64,000 bases of DNA from Fen-1359 sp963710355 (GCA_963710355.1 CAVPZU010000001.1:434001-498000), one strand, 5' to 3'; shown: positions 48,573-57,913, counted from the first letter of the stretch. Notes: generated by a model from the sequence alone, not told the origin. Translations and numbers: made by a program.

Positions 48573-50360
48573 CTATGATTCTTGAGGCGGTTCTGCTTCC
48601 TGCGCAGCATCATCCTTTTTTTCAGGTATGCTTTCTGTCTGACCCGTGTCGGCGTGGTCTTTGTCAGAAAGGATTGTCTCATCGGCGGCAGGAACTGCCT
48701 CGGTAAGTTTTTCCGCGGCCCACTGAGCCCTTCGCAGGCTAAGCCCGATCTTGCGGCTTTCAGGCTCCACCTTCAGTATCTTGACTTCGACCTCCTGGCC
48801 TTCTTTTACGATATCCTGGGGTTTGTCGATTTTATGGTCGGCAAGCTCCGAGATATGAAGAAGACCTTCGAGTTCCGGCTCGAGCTCGATAAAAGCGCCA
48901 AAGTTGGTAATCTTTGTCACCTTACCTTTGACAATCTGGCCTGGGATATATTTTTCAGGAATTGCGTGAATCCACGGGTCTTCGGTTATCTGTTTTACGC
49001 CGAGGGATATTCGCTGTTTTTCGGAGTCAACTTCGAGGACAACGCATTTGACGCTGCCTCCTTTAGAGAACGCCTCGCTGGGATGATTGTATTTTCGAGT
49101 CCAGCTCAAATCCGATATGTGAATCATACCGTTGATGCCTTCCTCTATCTCGGCAAAGACCCCAAAGTTTGTAATGCTTTTAACGGTGGTGGTAACGATT
49201 GTTCCCTGCGGATATTTCTGCGTGGCGACTGTCCAGGGATTGGTTTCGGTCTGTTTGAGGCCCAGAGAGATTTCTTGTTTTTCCTTGTTGACGCTGAGGA
49301 CCATCACTTCAACCTCATCGCCGAGATTGAGCATTTCACTCGGGTGATTGAGCCTCTTTGTCCAGCTCATTTCGCTTATATGGACAAGACCTTCGATGCC
49401 GTCCTCGAGCCTGACAAAGACGCCGTAATTCATTATGTTGACGACTTTTCCTTTTACGCGGACGCCGACCGGATAACGCTGTTCGACGGTCTGCCATGGG
49501 CTTTGAGTTTTCTGTTTAAGGCCGAGCGATATTTTCTCCTTTTCCTTGTCGAGGCCTATGACGACGCATTCGATTTCCTGGTCAATCTGGAGGACCTCCG
49601 AGGGATGTGAGATTCTGCCCCAGCTCAGGTCTGAGATATGCAGCAGGCCGTCAACGCCGCCGAGGTCAACGAAGACGCCGAAATCAGCGATGTTTTTGAC
49701 GACACCTTTTCGGAGGTGTCCGACCTCGATTTCGGCGAGAACCTTTTCCTTGCTTTCGTGTCTCTGCTCTTCGATAAGTTTCCTTCGTGAGATAACGATA
49801 TTACGACCTTCGATATCGATTTTGAGAATTTTGCTTTCGATTTGCTTGCCGATAAATCTGCTGATGTCACCCGGTTTGCGAATATCGACTTGTGAAGCCG
49901 GCAGAAATACCGGCACCCCGATATCTACAAGCAGACCTCCCTTGATGCGCCTTATGACCGTGCCTGTGACAACATCCCCCTCTTTTTTGGTATTGATGAT
50001 TCTTTCCCAGCCCCTGATACGGTCGGCCTTGCGCTTGCTGAGCGGTATGAGACCCCCTTCGGTGTCGGTATCTTCGAGCAAGACCTCAATCTCTTCTCCC
50101 GGTTGAATCTCATCGGGACTGTCGAATTCACCGGCATCCACGACGCCTTCGCTTTTGAGACCGATTTCTACAATTACATCATTACCGACCTGTGAAACTA
50201 TAGTTCCCTTGAGAATTGTTCCAGGCAGGCGGGAATCGATTTTAGTCTGGAGAACCTTTTCGAGATATTCACTATCGGTTTGAGTGAACATCTCGGAGAC
50301 CTGCCTGTCTAATTCTTCGTGCGACAAACCTAACTTGTTAACAATATTTTTATCAGCCAT
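48573..50360 (-). CDS. rpsA: 30S ribosomal protein S1
   Basis: 595 residues from the ATG at 50360, with AAGGA 8 bases upstream; an upstream in-frame start adds 16 unlikely residues. Six S1 domains are recognisable, each with a G-x-V-x-x-(I/V)-x-x-F/Y-G-V/A-F core (for example KNIADFGVFVDLGGVDGLLH, NIMNYGVFVRLEDGIEGLVH, SITNFGVFAEIEEGINGMIH, KITNFGAFIELEPELEGLLH). The C-terminal 45 residues are acidic and low in complexity. S1 unfolds mRNA on the 30S subunit. ispH precedes it, 156 bases upstream on the same strand, an arrangement seen in other bacteria as ispH-rpsA. Confidence 0.95.
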   Translation of the reverse strand: MADKNIVNKLGLSHEELDRQVSEMFTQTDSEYLEKVLQTKIDSRLPGTILKGTIVSQVGNDVIVEIGLKSEGVVDAGEFDSPDEIQPGEEIEVLLEDTDTEGGLIPLSKRKADRIRGWERIINTKKEGDVVTGTVIRRIKGGLLVDIGVPVFLPASQVDIRKPGDISRFIGKQIESKILKIDIEGRNIVISRRKLIEEQRHESKEKVLAEIEVGHLRKGVVKNIADFGVFVDLGGVDGLLHISDLSWGRISHPSEVLQIDQEIECVVIGLDKEKEKISLGLKQKTQSPWQTVEQRYPVGVRVKGKVVNIMNYGVFVRLEDGIEGLVHISEMSWTKRLNHPSEMLNLGDEVEVMVLSVNKEKQEISLGLKQTETNPWTVATQKYPQGTIVTTTVKSITNFGVFAEIEEGINGMIHISDLSWTRKYNHPSEAFSKGGSVKCVVLEVDSEKQRISLGVKQITEDPWIHAIPEKYIPGQIVKGKVTKITNFGAFIELEPELEGLLHISELADHKIDKPQDIVKEGQEVEVKILKVEPESRKIGLSLRRAQWAAEKLTEAVPAADETILSDKDHADTGQTESIPEKKDDAAQEAEPPQES

Positions 50361-50516
50361 AAACCCAATCCTTTGTGGAGTCTGTTTTTGCCTGGCGACG
50401 CCCCACATTTACGCCGACAGGCCCATTACAGAAAAAACTTTTGTCCTGCATCAATAAAAAATGCTTACCCCCCAAGCCCGCTTGAGGGTTGTTTAGCCGT
50501 CGCCGGCACGGCGACG

Positions 50517-51389
50517 TTAATTATCTTTGGTTAGCCCCGCAAGCCTGCTTCGGGGTTCGTTCACCACCTCGAGGTTTTCAATAAAATCATCAATTACCCA
50601 TTTTGGGGTTGATGCCCCTGCGGTAACGCCGGCCTTTTTTTGGCCGGAGACCATCCTTTTATCAAATTCCCTCCAATTTTGCAAATGATAAGTTTTGGAA
50701 TTATATTTTTTGCAAATTTGAGCCAATTTGTGGGTATTAGCGCTGTCAAGGCCGCCGAGGACAAACATCACATCCACTTTTTTACAAAGCCCGACAGCAG
50801 AGGCCTGTCTTTTTTGTGCCTCTCTGCATAACGTGTTGATGACCTTCAGCTCGCTAAAGCCTTCTCTGACAATGCTGCCCACTACCTCTCCGAAGTGGTC
50901 AGCGGATTGGGTTGTCTGACAAACAATTCCTAACTTCTTATTCTTGGGCAGCTTGCGCAAATCCGCCCCGCTATCAACCACAATAGAATCCTTCAAACAG
51001 CCGACGACTGACTGCACTTCGGGGTGGTTTTTATCGCCGATGATTACAACCTTGTAGCCTTCCCTTTCGAGTTGTTTTGCGATTTTTTGCAGCCTTTTGA
51101 CGAGGACGCAGGTAGCATCGACGATAGCCAGGCCTCTTTTTTTAATCTCTGCTATCTGCTTAGGAGCGACGCCGTGAGAACGAATTAGTACCGTTCCTTC
51201 GCCGAGTTGGTCGATGCGGCTGACGGTTTTGAGGCCTTTCTTTGCCAATTTTCGCACGACATCCTTATTGTGGATAATCGGGCCGAGGCTATAGACAGGC
51301 CTGCCTTTAGCGAGGACCTTTTCCGCAAGGCTTATGGCGTTCTCAACACCGTGACAAAAACCACATTTCTCAGCAACTTTGACCTTCAT
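50517..51389 (-). CDS. ispH: 4-hydroxy-3-methylbut-2-enyl diphosphate reductase
   Basis: 290 residues from MKVKVAEKCGFCHGVENAI; a frame 30 residues longer begins with TTG and is less likely, although no strong ribosome site marks either. Three conserved Cys for the 4Fe-4S cluster are seen (CGFCHGV, VDATCVLVKR, INTLCREAQKRQ), with SLGPIIHNKDVV and TAGASTPKWVIDD. It makes IPP and DMAPP in the last step of the MEP pathway. It precedes rpsA on the minus strand. Confidence 0.94.
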   Translation of the reverse strand: MKVKVAEKCGFCHGVENAISLAEKVLAKGRPVYSLGPIIHNKDVVRKLAKKGLKTVSRIDQLGEGTVLIRSHGVAPKQIAEIKKRGLAIVDATCVLVKRLQKIAKQLEREGYKVVIIGDKNHPEVQSVVGCLKDSIVVDSGADLRKLPKNKKLGIVCQTTQSADHFGEVVGSIVREGFSELKVINTLCREAQKRQASAVGLCKKVDVMFVLGGLDSANTHKLAQICKKYNSKTYHLQNWREFDKRMVSGQKKAGVTAGASTPKWVIDDFIENLEVVNEPRSRLAGLTKDN

Positions 51390-51581
51390 ATTAAAAAGAC
51401 CCAAGACGACATACTCCAGACCCGAGACAATTTTATACGCTATACGCTCCACGCTATTTTCTACTGGCATTGTATCCAAAAATTACAGAAAAATCCATAC
51501 ATACCTTTCTTTCAGAATAAGTTAAATTTTCCTTTTGAATCCCGCTAATCATAGTTATACAATCAATTGAAGTTTCGAGGA

Positions 51582-51670
51582 ACGGTAACTTATGAGCGTG
51601 TTGCCTAAGCCGTCAAAATATTTGTGAACGGCTGCAAAAAGACGAAAATAAAAAGGAAAAGGAGAAATAA
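51582..51670. repeat. Leader duplication, copy 1 (upstream of PepSY-like gene)
   Basis: The stretch AACGGTAACTTATGAGCGTG...TTGCCTAA...TGTGAACGG...AAAGGAGAAATAAT parallels 51753-51831 (AACGGGGTATTTGATATTGG...), the immediate leader of the PepSY-like gene, but no gene follows it here. It looks like a promoter/ribosome-site duplication whose gene was lost. The remaining part of 51390-51831 has no other feature. Confidence 0.65.
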
Positions 51671-51752
51671 TAGGTAATTCTCATCATTTTCTCATTTTGG
51701 GGTTGTTAAGTTCATATACAGTAGAATAAAGTGAGCTGGAAAATTTAAGAAC

Positions 51753-51831
51753 GGGGTATTTGATATTGGGCGTGTTGCCTAATACTGCTAAAATATCCGT
51801 GAACGGTTACAACAGAAAAGGAGATAATACA
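51753..51831 (+). repeat. Leader duplication, copy 2 (functional leader)
   Basis: Imperfect direct copy of 51582-51670, sharing GCGTGTTGCCTAA, AAAATAT, GTGAACGG and AAAGGAGA. It ends at the ATG of the PepSY-like gene and supplies its ribosome site. Confidence 0.65.
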
Positions 51832-52329
51832 ATGCAATACCGAATTCTTCAGAGTGTTCTGGTTGCCGTCCTGATAGTCGGGCTCTTCGGGTGCAATGCC
51901 ATCTCGGGACGATCAGGAAAGAAGGAAGCACCCGGCCAGGTAGTGTCACTGTCGGACATTCCCGCACCTGCACGTGCCACCATTGAGAGGTTGACAGCCG
52001 GAGGCGAGATCAAGATGATTGAGAAGGAAGAGCAAAACGGCACGGTAATCTACGATGTCGAGGCGAAAGTAAAAGACAAAGACGTGGAGTATGATGTCGC
52101 CAGCGACGGCAAGGTGCTCACGGCGGAGGAGAGCGTTCCATATACCTCGCTACCGGCAGCGGTTCAAGACGCCGTTAAGAAATACTTTGGCTCTGCCGAA
52201 GGTCTTAAGGCCTCCAGGGAAGTCGAGAAAGACAAAACATTCTACGAGGTGGAAGGCAAGAAAGGCGGCTCTACAGTTGTCCTGAAGCTTACAGATACGG
52301 GCAAAATCCTCGAAAAAGAAAAGGAATAA
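51832..52329 (+). CDS. PepSY-like lipoprotein
   Basis: 165 residues from the ATG at 51832 with AAAGGAG 8 bases upstream. The leader QYRILQSVLVAVLIVGLFGC ends in a lipobox. Two repeats of a PepSY/BLIP-like fold follow: IPAPARATIERLTAGGEIKM with YDVEAKVKDKDVEYDVASDG, and LPAAVQDAVKKYFGSAEG with FYEVEGKKGGSTVVLKLTD. Such small periplasmic domains may act as inhibitors or binding modules; function unknown. A dockerin-type gene remnant follows 20 bases after its stop, and a duplicated leader precedes it. Confidence 0.82.
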   Translation: MQYRILQSVLVAVLIVGLFGCNAISGRSGKKEAPGQVVSLSDIPAPARATIERLTAGGEIKMIEKEEQNGTVIYDVEAKVKDKDVEYDVASDGKVLTAEESVPYTSLPAAVQDAVKKYFGSAEGLKASREVEKDKTFYEVEGKKGGSTVVLKLTDTGKILEKEKE

Positions 52330-52348
52330 CAGGGCTGTTGAAAAAGTG

Positions 52349-52444
52349 GCGGACAATCTGCTGACACTAAATCTGAACAAAACAGGGCTGGTCAACTTCC
52401 TCGATTTCTGCATCTTAGCAGATAACCGGCTCTGGAATGAATGA
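52349..52444 (+). pseudogene. 3' remnant of a dockerin-tailed protein gene
   Basis: One frame reads LLTLNLNKTGLVNFLDFCIL then ADNRLWNE and a stop. The pattern N-x-x-G-x-V-N-F-x-D-F-x-x-L-A-x-N-x-L is the conserved C-terminal dockerin-like tail of planctomycete exported proteins (compare VDFKDLAILALHWL at the end of the GLUG protein). No start codon or upstream domain is present; a stop-rich stretch and the PepSY-like gene precede it. Confidence 0.7.
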
Positions 52445-52466
52445 CAGAATAGTAATGTTTTTTACG

Positions 52467-52506
52467 AAAAGACGTGTCGGTTTGCGAAAGCCGGCATGTC
52501 TTTTTT
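52467..52506 (+). terminator. Rho-independent terminator
   Basis: AAAAGACGTGTCGGTTT pairs with AAAGCCGGCATGTCTTTT (two G-U pairs) around GCG, and TT continues the T-run. It ends the transcript of the PepSY-like gene and remnant, 50 bases before lpxK. Confidence 0.85.
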
Positions 52507-52555
52507 ATTGTCTATTTACTATTTATTACGAAACAAATAATATAAAGCAACTCAG

Positions 52556-53647
52556 ATGATTAAATTTATGAACCAGCAAAACTACAAAAAGATTATATCC
52601 GGGCAAAGCAAAGGATTTGCTGCCGGCACTTTACGGCTGCTGTTATACATTACCTCGTTTTTCTACGCAGCGGCAATTGTGCTTCGCAACTTTTTTTACG
52701 ACGCAGGTTTATTCAAAATCCGCAGGGTAAATGCGGTTGTAATCAGCATCGGCAATATCACAACAGGCGGAACGGGCAAGACGCCGCTTGTTATATGGCT
52801 GTGCGATTTTCTAAGACGGCAAAATATTTCCGTTGCGGTTTTGACAAGAGGATACAAAGCGCAGAATACAGAACTTAGAACGCAGACGGATGAGCCAGCC
52901 CTGATTGCGAAAAGCTGTCCTGATGCAGCGGTGATTATCAATCCCAACCGTTTAACGGGTGCAAGGGAAGCGATTGAAAAATTCGGAGCAAAGGTTCTTG
53001 TTTTGGATGACGGCTTTCAGCACAGAAGGCTTTTCCGCAATCTCGACATTGTGGCGATAGATGCAACTTCTCCCTTCGGGTTTGGCAGGATGCTTCCTGC
53101 GGGCCTGCTGCGGGAGCCGGTAAGCTCGCTTAAAAGGGCAAATGCAGCAATAATCACCCGCAGCGATTTAACAATTGGCAAAGAGGTCGGCGAGATTCAA
53201 AATAAACTGTTAAAAATCAATCCGAATTTGCTGATCGCAAAGGCGATGCACGAGCCGGCGGAGATAAAATATTTTGAGGGTATGGAGGAATCGATTGACT
53301 GCCTGAGGGGTAAAAGGGTCTTTGCGTTTTGCGGCATCGGCAATCCCGATTCATTTTTTCAGATGTTAAAAAAAATCGGTGCGGTTGTGGTCGGCCAGCA
53401 AATTTATGACGACCATTGCCGCTACAGAGAGGATGATTTTTCTATCTTGTGCCAAAAGGCAGGTCAGCTAAACAGCGAACTTGTGATGACAACGCAGAAG
53501 GACTGGGCAAGGATTAAAGATTTACAGCAATTTATTTTCAACTATTCCGCTGTGCCGTTTGCATATCTGCGGATTGAGATTAAAATTATTGAAGGAGAGG
53601 ATAAATTAAGAAGGTTGATTAAAGAAGCGATAGCAGGTAAAATCTGA
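52556..53647 (+). CDS. lpxK: Tetraacyldisaccharide 4'-kinase
   Basis: 363 residues. An N-terminal membrane helix (about 28-46) precedes the P-loop ISIGNITTGGTGKTPLVIWL, then AVLTRGYK and VLVLDDGFQHRRLFRNLDIV with SPFGFGRMLPAGLLREP, all diagnostic of LpxK. It phosphorylates the lipid A precursor at the inner membrane, so the organism makes lipid A. After RGYK, where orthologues carry a short variable loop, residues AQNTELRTQ are encoded by heptamer words of the dispersed repeat family (52862-52887). First gene of the LPS cluster. Confidence 0.95.
   Translation: MIKFMNQQNYKKIISGQSKGFAAGTLRLLLYITSFFYAAAIVLRNFFYDAGLFKIRRVNAVVISIGNITTGGTGKTPLVIWLCDFLRRQNISVAVLTRGYKAQNTELRTQTDEPALIAKSCPDAAVIINPNRLTGAREAIEKFGAKVLVLDDGFQHRRLFRNLDIVAIDATSPFGFGRMLPAGLLREPVSSLKRANAAIITRSDLTIGKEVGEIQNKLLKINPNLLIAKAMHEPAEIKYFEGMEESIDCLRGKRVFAFCGIGNPDSFFQMLKKIGAVVVGQQIYDDHCRYREDDFSILCQKAGQLNSELVMTTQKDWARIKDLQQFIFNYSAVPFAYLRIEIKIIEGEDKLRRLIKEAIAGKI
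52862..52887. repeat. Heptamer words inside lpxK
   Basis: CAGAATA, CAGAACT, TAGAACG, CAGAC: three and a half 7-bp words in the coding strand, translated as QNTELRTQ in a variable loop of LpxK. Same family as the intergenic heptamers. Confidence 0.65.
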
Positions 53648-53669
53648 TGCAAAGTTAAGGGGAAAAAAT

Positions 53670-55155
53670 TTGTACGAAAAACTATTGAAGATTGTTACGA
53701 GCCTCGGCAGCCCCCGGGTTTTGCTTGCGGGGGATTTTATGCTGGATGTTTATACCTTCGGCGATGCTGAACGGATAAGCCCTGAAGCGCCTGTGCCGAT
53801 TTTGAGGGTCACCGAAACCCAATACCGATGCGGCGGAGCAGGTGCAGTAGCAATGGACCTGGTACAGGCTGGGAGCAAAGGTATATTGCATCGGCATTAT
53901 CGGCGACGATACGAACGGCGGGATTCTCAAGGGAAAAATTACAGGAGCAGGGGTCGATATTTCAGTCATCGTAACGGTAAGAGGCCGCCCGACCATAACA
54001 AAACAAAGGCTTATCGGCCTTGCGCAGCATCGGCATCAGCAGCAGCTTTTCAGGATTGACGAAGAAATTACCGACCCACTGTCGGAAAAGGAAAACGAAA
54101 AGATTATTCAACTTTACAAGAAAAAGCTGCCCGATGTCGATTTGGTTTGTCTGCAGGATTACAACAAGGGCCTGCTTTGTCCTGATGTTTGCAAAGAAAT
54201 GATTCGACTTGCCCGACAGGCGGATAAAAAAGTTTTGATTGACCCGTCGCTTCGGGCCGATTATTCAAAATATACATCCGCAACGCTTATCACGCCGAAT
54301 CGAAACGAGGCCTCGTTAGCGGTCGGTTTTGAACTAAAAACACCGGACGCTTATCCGAAGGCCGCCGATGCTCTTGCAGAAAAGCTGAAACTCGATGCGG
54401 TGGTAATCACACTCGACAAAGAAGGCGCATATCTTAAGACGAATACCATAAGTGAATTGGTGCCGACACGGCCGCGAGACGTTTATGACGTCACAGGGGC
54501 GGGCGATATGGTGCTTGCCACTCTGGCGGTGACACTGGCGGCAGACTGCGATTACAGGTCGGCGGTGCAGATTGCCAATATCGCAGGCGGTCTCGAGGTG
54601 GAAAAATTCGGCATCGCTACAGTCAGCGTGGAAGAAATAATTAACGAAATCGTTGGGCAGAACCGCTGCAAAGGAGGCAAGATACGCACAACTGAGCCGC
54701 TGCTGCGGGAACTGAACTGGCATCGAAGCCGGAATGATACAATTGTATTTACCAACGGCTGTTTCGATGTGCTTCACAGAGGCCATATAGAATATCTGAA
54801 ATTCTGCAAAGATGCGGGTAATGTCCTTGTGGTCGGTCTGAATTCGGATGCGTCGGTCAAAGCCATAAAAGAGGCTGGTCGGCCTGTCAATAATCAGCAA
54901 GACAGAGCATCGGTGCTGGCGGCGATGGAAGCGGTCGATTATGTAATAATCTTCGATGAACCAAACCCCCTTAATCTTATAAAGCAGGTCAGGCCTGATG
55001 TGCTGATTAAGGGCAAGGACTGGGAACAGAAAGGAATAGTCGGCGCCGATTTTGTAAAACAGTATGGCGGCAAAATACTCTTTGCGCCGCTTGTTAAAGA
55101 AAAAAGCTCAACAAAAATAATTGAAAAGATTAAATCGTTAGAAACGCGGGAATGA
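53670..55155 (+). CDS. hldE: Bifunctional heptose-7-phosphate kinase/heptose-1-phosphate adenylyltransferase, frameshifted
   Basis: About 494 residues when joined. A TTG start with AAGGGG 8 bases upstream leads the PfkB-type kinase domain (VLLAGDFMLDVYTFGDAERI, PEAPVPILRV, RCGGAGAVAMDL). The frame breaks at about 53870 by one extra base; the correct reading is LGAKVYCIGIIGDDTNGGIL and continues to DPSLRADYSKY and DVTGAGDMVLATLAV (kinase catalytic motif). The C-terminal nucleotidyltransferase has FTNGCFDVLHRGHIEYLKF and GLNSDASVKA. It makes ADP-heptose for LPS core. Its stop overlaps the gmhA start. Confidence 0.93.
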
Positions 55156-55727
55156 AAAAGAACAGAAAAATCGGACAGGCAATCGCCGCACATAAAAAAG
55201 CCGTTGCGGAATTTGAGAGAAATTCCGTCGAAGTAATTGTCGGCATTGCGGAAGCAATAACAAAGACGTTTAAGAAAGGCGGGACGGTGTATATCTGCGG
55301 CAATGGCGGCTCTGCCGCCGACGCACAGCATATCGCTGCGGAACTGGTCGGCAGATTCGAACTCCACCGAGAGCCGCTGCCCGCCGTCGCCCTCACCACC
55401 GACACTTCGCTTTTAACATCCGTTGCAAACGATTACAGTTTTGAAGATATTTTCCACAGGCAGGTTGATGCTTTCGTAAATAAAGGCGACATATTGTGGT
55501 GCATTTCTACGAGCGGCACGTCGGCAAATGTTTTAGCGGCAGCCAAAGCGGCGAAGAAAAAAGATGCCCTTGTAATTGCATTCACAGGCAGAAGGCGAAG
55601 TCCGCTCGAAAGAACAGCGGATTTATGCTTTTGTGCAGGCGATAAGTCCGCTGCCCGCAGCCAGGAAATTCATCAGCTTGCCTATCATATAATATGCGGT
55701 CTTGTTGAGGATTGTTTGTATCAATAA
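55152..55727 (+). CDS. gmhA: Phosphoheptose isomerase
   Basis: 191 residues of the SIS fold: GGTVYICGNGGSAADAQHIA AELVGRF, then LWCISTSGTSANVLAA and the C-terminal SQEIHQLAYHIICGLVE with His and Glu catalytic residues. It converts sedoheptulose 7-phosphate to D-glycero-D-manno-heptose 7-phosphate, the first step of the ADP-heptose pathway completed by hldE and gmhB on either side. The ATG overlaps the hldE stop (ATGA), so translation is coupled. Confidence 0.96.
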   Translation: MKKNRKIGQAIAAHKKAVAEFERNSVEVIVGIAEAITKTFKKGGTVYICGNGGSAADAQHIAAELVGRFELHREPLPAVALTTDTSLLTSVANDYSFEDIFHRQVDAFVNKGDILWCISTSGTSANVLAAAKAAKKKDALVIAFTGRRRSPLERTADLCFCAGDKSAARSQEIHQLAYHIICGLVEDCLYQ

Positions 55728-55742
55728 CAGGATGTGACAGAT

Positions 55743-56822
55743 ATGGATAATATGGAAAGCAAGGCGATATTTTTCGACCGTGACGACACGATAATCGAGG
55801 ACACAGGTTATATCAATAATCCCGACCAGGTAAAACTGATAAGCGGCGTCGCCAAATCTCTGCTGGAATTTAAGGAGATGGGGTTTAAGCTGATAGTCAT
55901 CACGAACCAGTCGGGTGTGGCGCGGGGGGTTCTCACGGAAAAGGCATTAGGCGAGATACACGAGCGGCTGAATGTCCTTTTGTCGGAAAAAGGCGTTGTT
56001 CTCGATGCCATTTACTATTGCCCGTTTCATCCTGACGGTATCGTGCCGCAGTATCGCAAAGAAAGCGAGGACAGAAAACCGAATCCGGGAATGATTATGA
56101 CCGCCGCCAAAGAACACAATATTGACTTGAGCCAGTCATGGGCTATAGGCAACAGTGCACGCGATATCGATGCGGGCAGAAGTGCGGGCTGCAAGACAAT
56201 ACTTATTGAGAAGAAGAGCCGCCCCTCGCCTTTGATGTTTTTTAGAAAAGACGAGGAGGCAACGCCTGATTTTCGTGCGGTCAATATGAAAGAGGCGGTA
56301 AATATCGTCAAAAGACACTACAGGGAGCTTGAGCAGAAACAAAGAATTGAAAGTGCGTCGCCGCGGCCTGAACGAATGAGGTTTCGGACCGTGCCGCCTC
56401 CGCCGCCATCTGCACCTGCACCGGCTCCAACGCCGGCAGTGAAAGCCCAGCAACAGGTTCAGGAACAGACGCCTACACAATTGCGAAGCTCAAGGAGAAA
56501 CCGACCTGCACCACTGGAACCACCGCCGCCACCAGGTGAATCCGTTGAAGAGCAGACAGAGCCGCAAGCTCCTGAACAACTGCTCGAAAGTATTCTCCAT
56601 GAGCTTAAAGGTATGAGAAAGACGCAGGGCTACGGGGAGTTTTCCATCATAAGACTGCTTGCCGGCCTTCTGCAGGTTATTGTTTTTTTCTGTCTGCTCG
56701 TGAGCATCTGGCTGACGATGGAACCGGCAAGGAGATTAGACCTTATTTTAATTACGCTGGGCTTTGCAACGGTTTTACAGTTAATGGCGCTTACTTTTTA
56801 TTTAATGCAGATTCGCAAATAA
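55743..56822 (+). CDS. gmhB: Heptose-1,7-bisphosphate 7-phosphatase with proline-rich, two-helix membrane tail
   Basis: About 359 residues; the ATG at 55743 is preferred over a GTG at 55734 for ribosome-site spacing. Residues 8-165 are a HAD phosphatase: IFFDRDDTIIEDTGYINNPD, VITNQSGVARG, YYCPFHPDG (zinc loop) and RKPNPGMI with IGNSARDIDAGRSAG. The usual GmhB ends near 180-190. Here a Pro/Gln-rich linker (about 205-275) and two membrane helices (about 300-325 and 330-355) follow, tying the enzyme to the inner membrane. This extension is unusual; a fusion with a separate membrane protein is likely. Confidence 0.9.
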   Translation: MDNMESKAIFFDRDDTIIEDTGYINNPDQVKLISGVAKSLLEFKEMGFKLIVITNQSGVARGVLTEKALGEIHERLNVLLSEKGVVLDAIYYCPFHPDGIVPQYRKESEDRKPNPGMIMTAAKEHNIDLSQSWAIGNSARDIDAGRSAGCKTILIEKKSRPSPLMFFRKDEEATPDFRAVNMKEAVNIVKRHYRELEQKQRIESASPRPERMRFRTVPPPPPSAPAPAPTPAVKAQQQVQEQTPTQLRSSRRNRPAPLEPPPPPGESVEEQTEPQAPEQLLESILHELKGMRKTQGYGEFSIIRLLAGLLQVIVFFCLLVSIWLTMEPARRLDLILITLGFATVLQLMALTFYLMQIRK

Positions 56823-56878
56823 ATCGTCCTGTCGAAGCCGCCCGTCCGAAAGGGAGGGAATTAAACTGTGAATATGAA

Positions 56879-57910
56879 ATGGAAAAAGCAGCAAACAAGA
56901 TATTAGTCTGGCTGCCAAGCCCGATGGGCGATGCGATTCTTTGCACACCTGCCCTGCGTGCCATACGAAAACATTTTGAAAACTCACAGATAACTTTTTT
57001 CGGCAGCGGCACGGTTCGACAGGTTTTATCGCCCTGCAATTTTAACAATGGCTGGCTGTCGCAGACAAATGACAATCCGTTTGAGAATGCAAGGGTTCTG
57101 CAAAAAAACAGATTCGCACAGGCGATACTCTTCAAGAATTCCTTTGCATCGGCGCTCGCAAGTTTCTTTGCGGCTATCCCGAAGCGCACTGGATACGCAA
57201 GGGAATGCCGGGGCTTGCTGCTCACAGACAGGCTAATCCCCAGAAAAACGCCTGACGGCCGATATCAACCGGGCTCGATGATTGATTACTATCTTGAAAT
57301 CGCTTATCGGCTCGGCTGTTCCGCTGAAGACAGGACGCTCGAATTGCAAACCGGCACCAAAGACAGTAAAATATACTCTAAATATCCACATTTGAAAAAC
57401 CCGGCTGGTCCTATTATTGTTTTTGTGCCCGGCGGTACATTCGGACCGAGCAAATGCTGGCCGGCAGAGAGGTTCGCACTAACAGCAGACAGGCTTATCT
57501 CAAAATACAACGCATCAGTTTCCGTTTCTGTTTCGCACGCAAAGGCTGAAAAGAAAATCGCTGATGAAATCTGCAGACAGAGCAAAAATAAAATTATCAA
57601 TCTGGCTGAAAATCCTTTAACTATAGGCGAGCTGAAATTTCTTTTTTCCGTTGCTGATTTGGTTATCACCAACGATACCGGCCCGCGGCACATCGCCATC
57701 GCCTTTAAGCGAGATGTCATAACCCTTTTTGGCCCGAACGACCCCGCCTGGACCCAGACAGGCTGGGAAAGGGAGATTAAAATAACGGGCAGGGCTGATT
57801 GTGTCCCCTGTGCAGAAAAGAAATGCAAAAGAATACGGCACGAATGTATGGAATCAATTAGCGTTGATATGGTATGCGAAGCAGCCGATAAACTGCTTGC
57901 AAGAAAATAA
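56879..57910 (+). CDS. Family 9 glycosyltransferase (LPS heptosyltransferase, WaaF-like)
   Basis: 343 residues. ILVWLPSPMGDAILCTPALR and a C-terminal block TNDTGPRHIAIAFKRDVITL followed by FGPNDPAWTQ match GT9 heptosyltransferases, which add L,D- or D,D-heptose from ADP-heptose to the LPS core at the inner membrane. GGTFGPSKCWPAERF is the second family motif. A GGAGG lies about 20 bases upstream, rather far. It sits with the enzymes making its donor. WaaC versus WaaF type is not settled; F/II is closer. Confidence 0.9.
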   Translation: MEKAANKILVWLPSPMGDAILCTPALRAIRKHFENSQITFFGSGTVRQVLSPCNFNNGWLSQTNDNPFENARVLQKNRFAQAILFKNSFASALASFFAAIPKRTGYARECRGLLLTDRLIPRKTPDGRYQPGSMIDYYLEIAYRLGCSAEDRTLELQTGTKDSKIYSKYPHLKNPAGPIIVFVPGGTFGPSKCWPAERFALTADRLISKYNASVSVSVSHAKAEKKIADEICRQSKNKIINLAENPLTIGELKFLFSVADLVITNDTGPRHIAIAFKRDVITLFGPNDPAWTQTGWEREIKITGRADCVPCAEKKCKRIRHECMESISVDMVCEAADKLLARK

Positions 57911-57913
57911 GAT

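Noticed and set aside
52330..52360. Insertion-sequence end (GGGCTGTTGAAAAAGT)
   Set aside because: It resembles IS termini, but there is no matching inverted end, target duplication or transposase, and the following bases read as a dockerin remnant.
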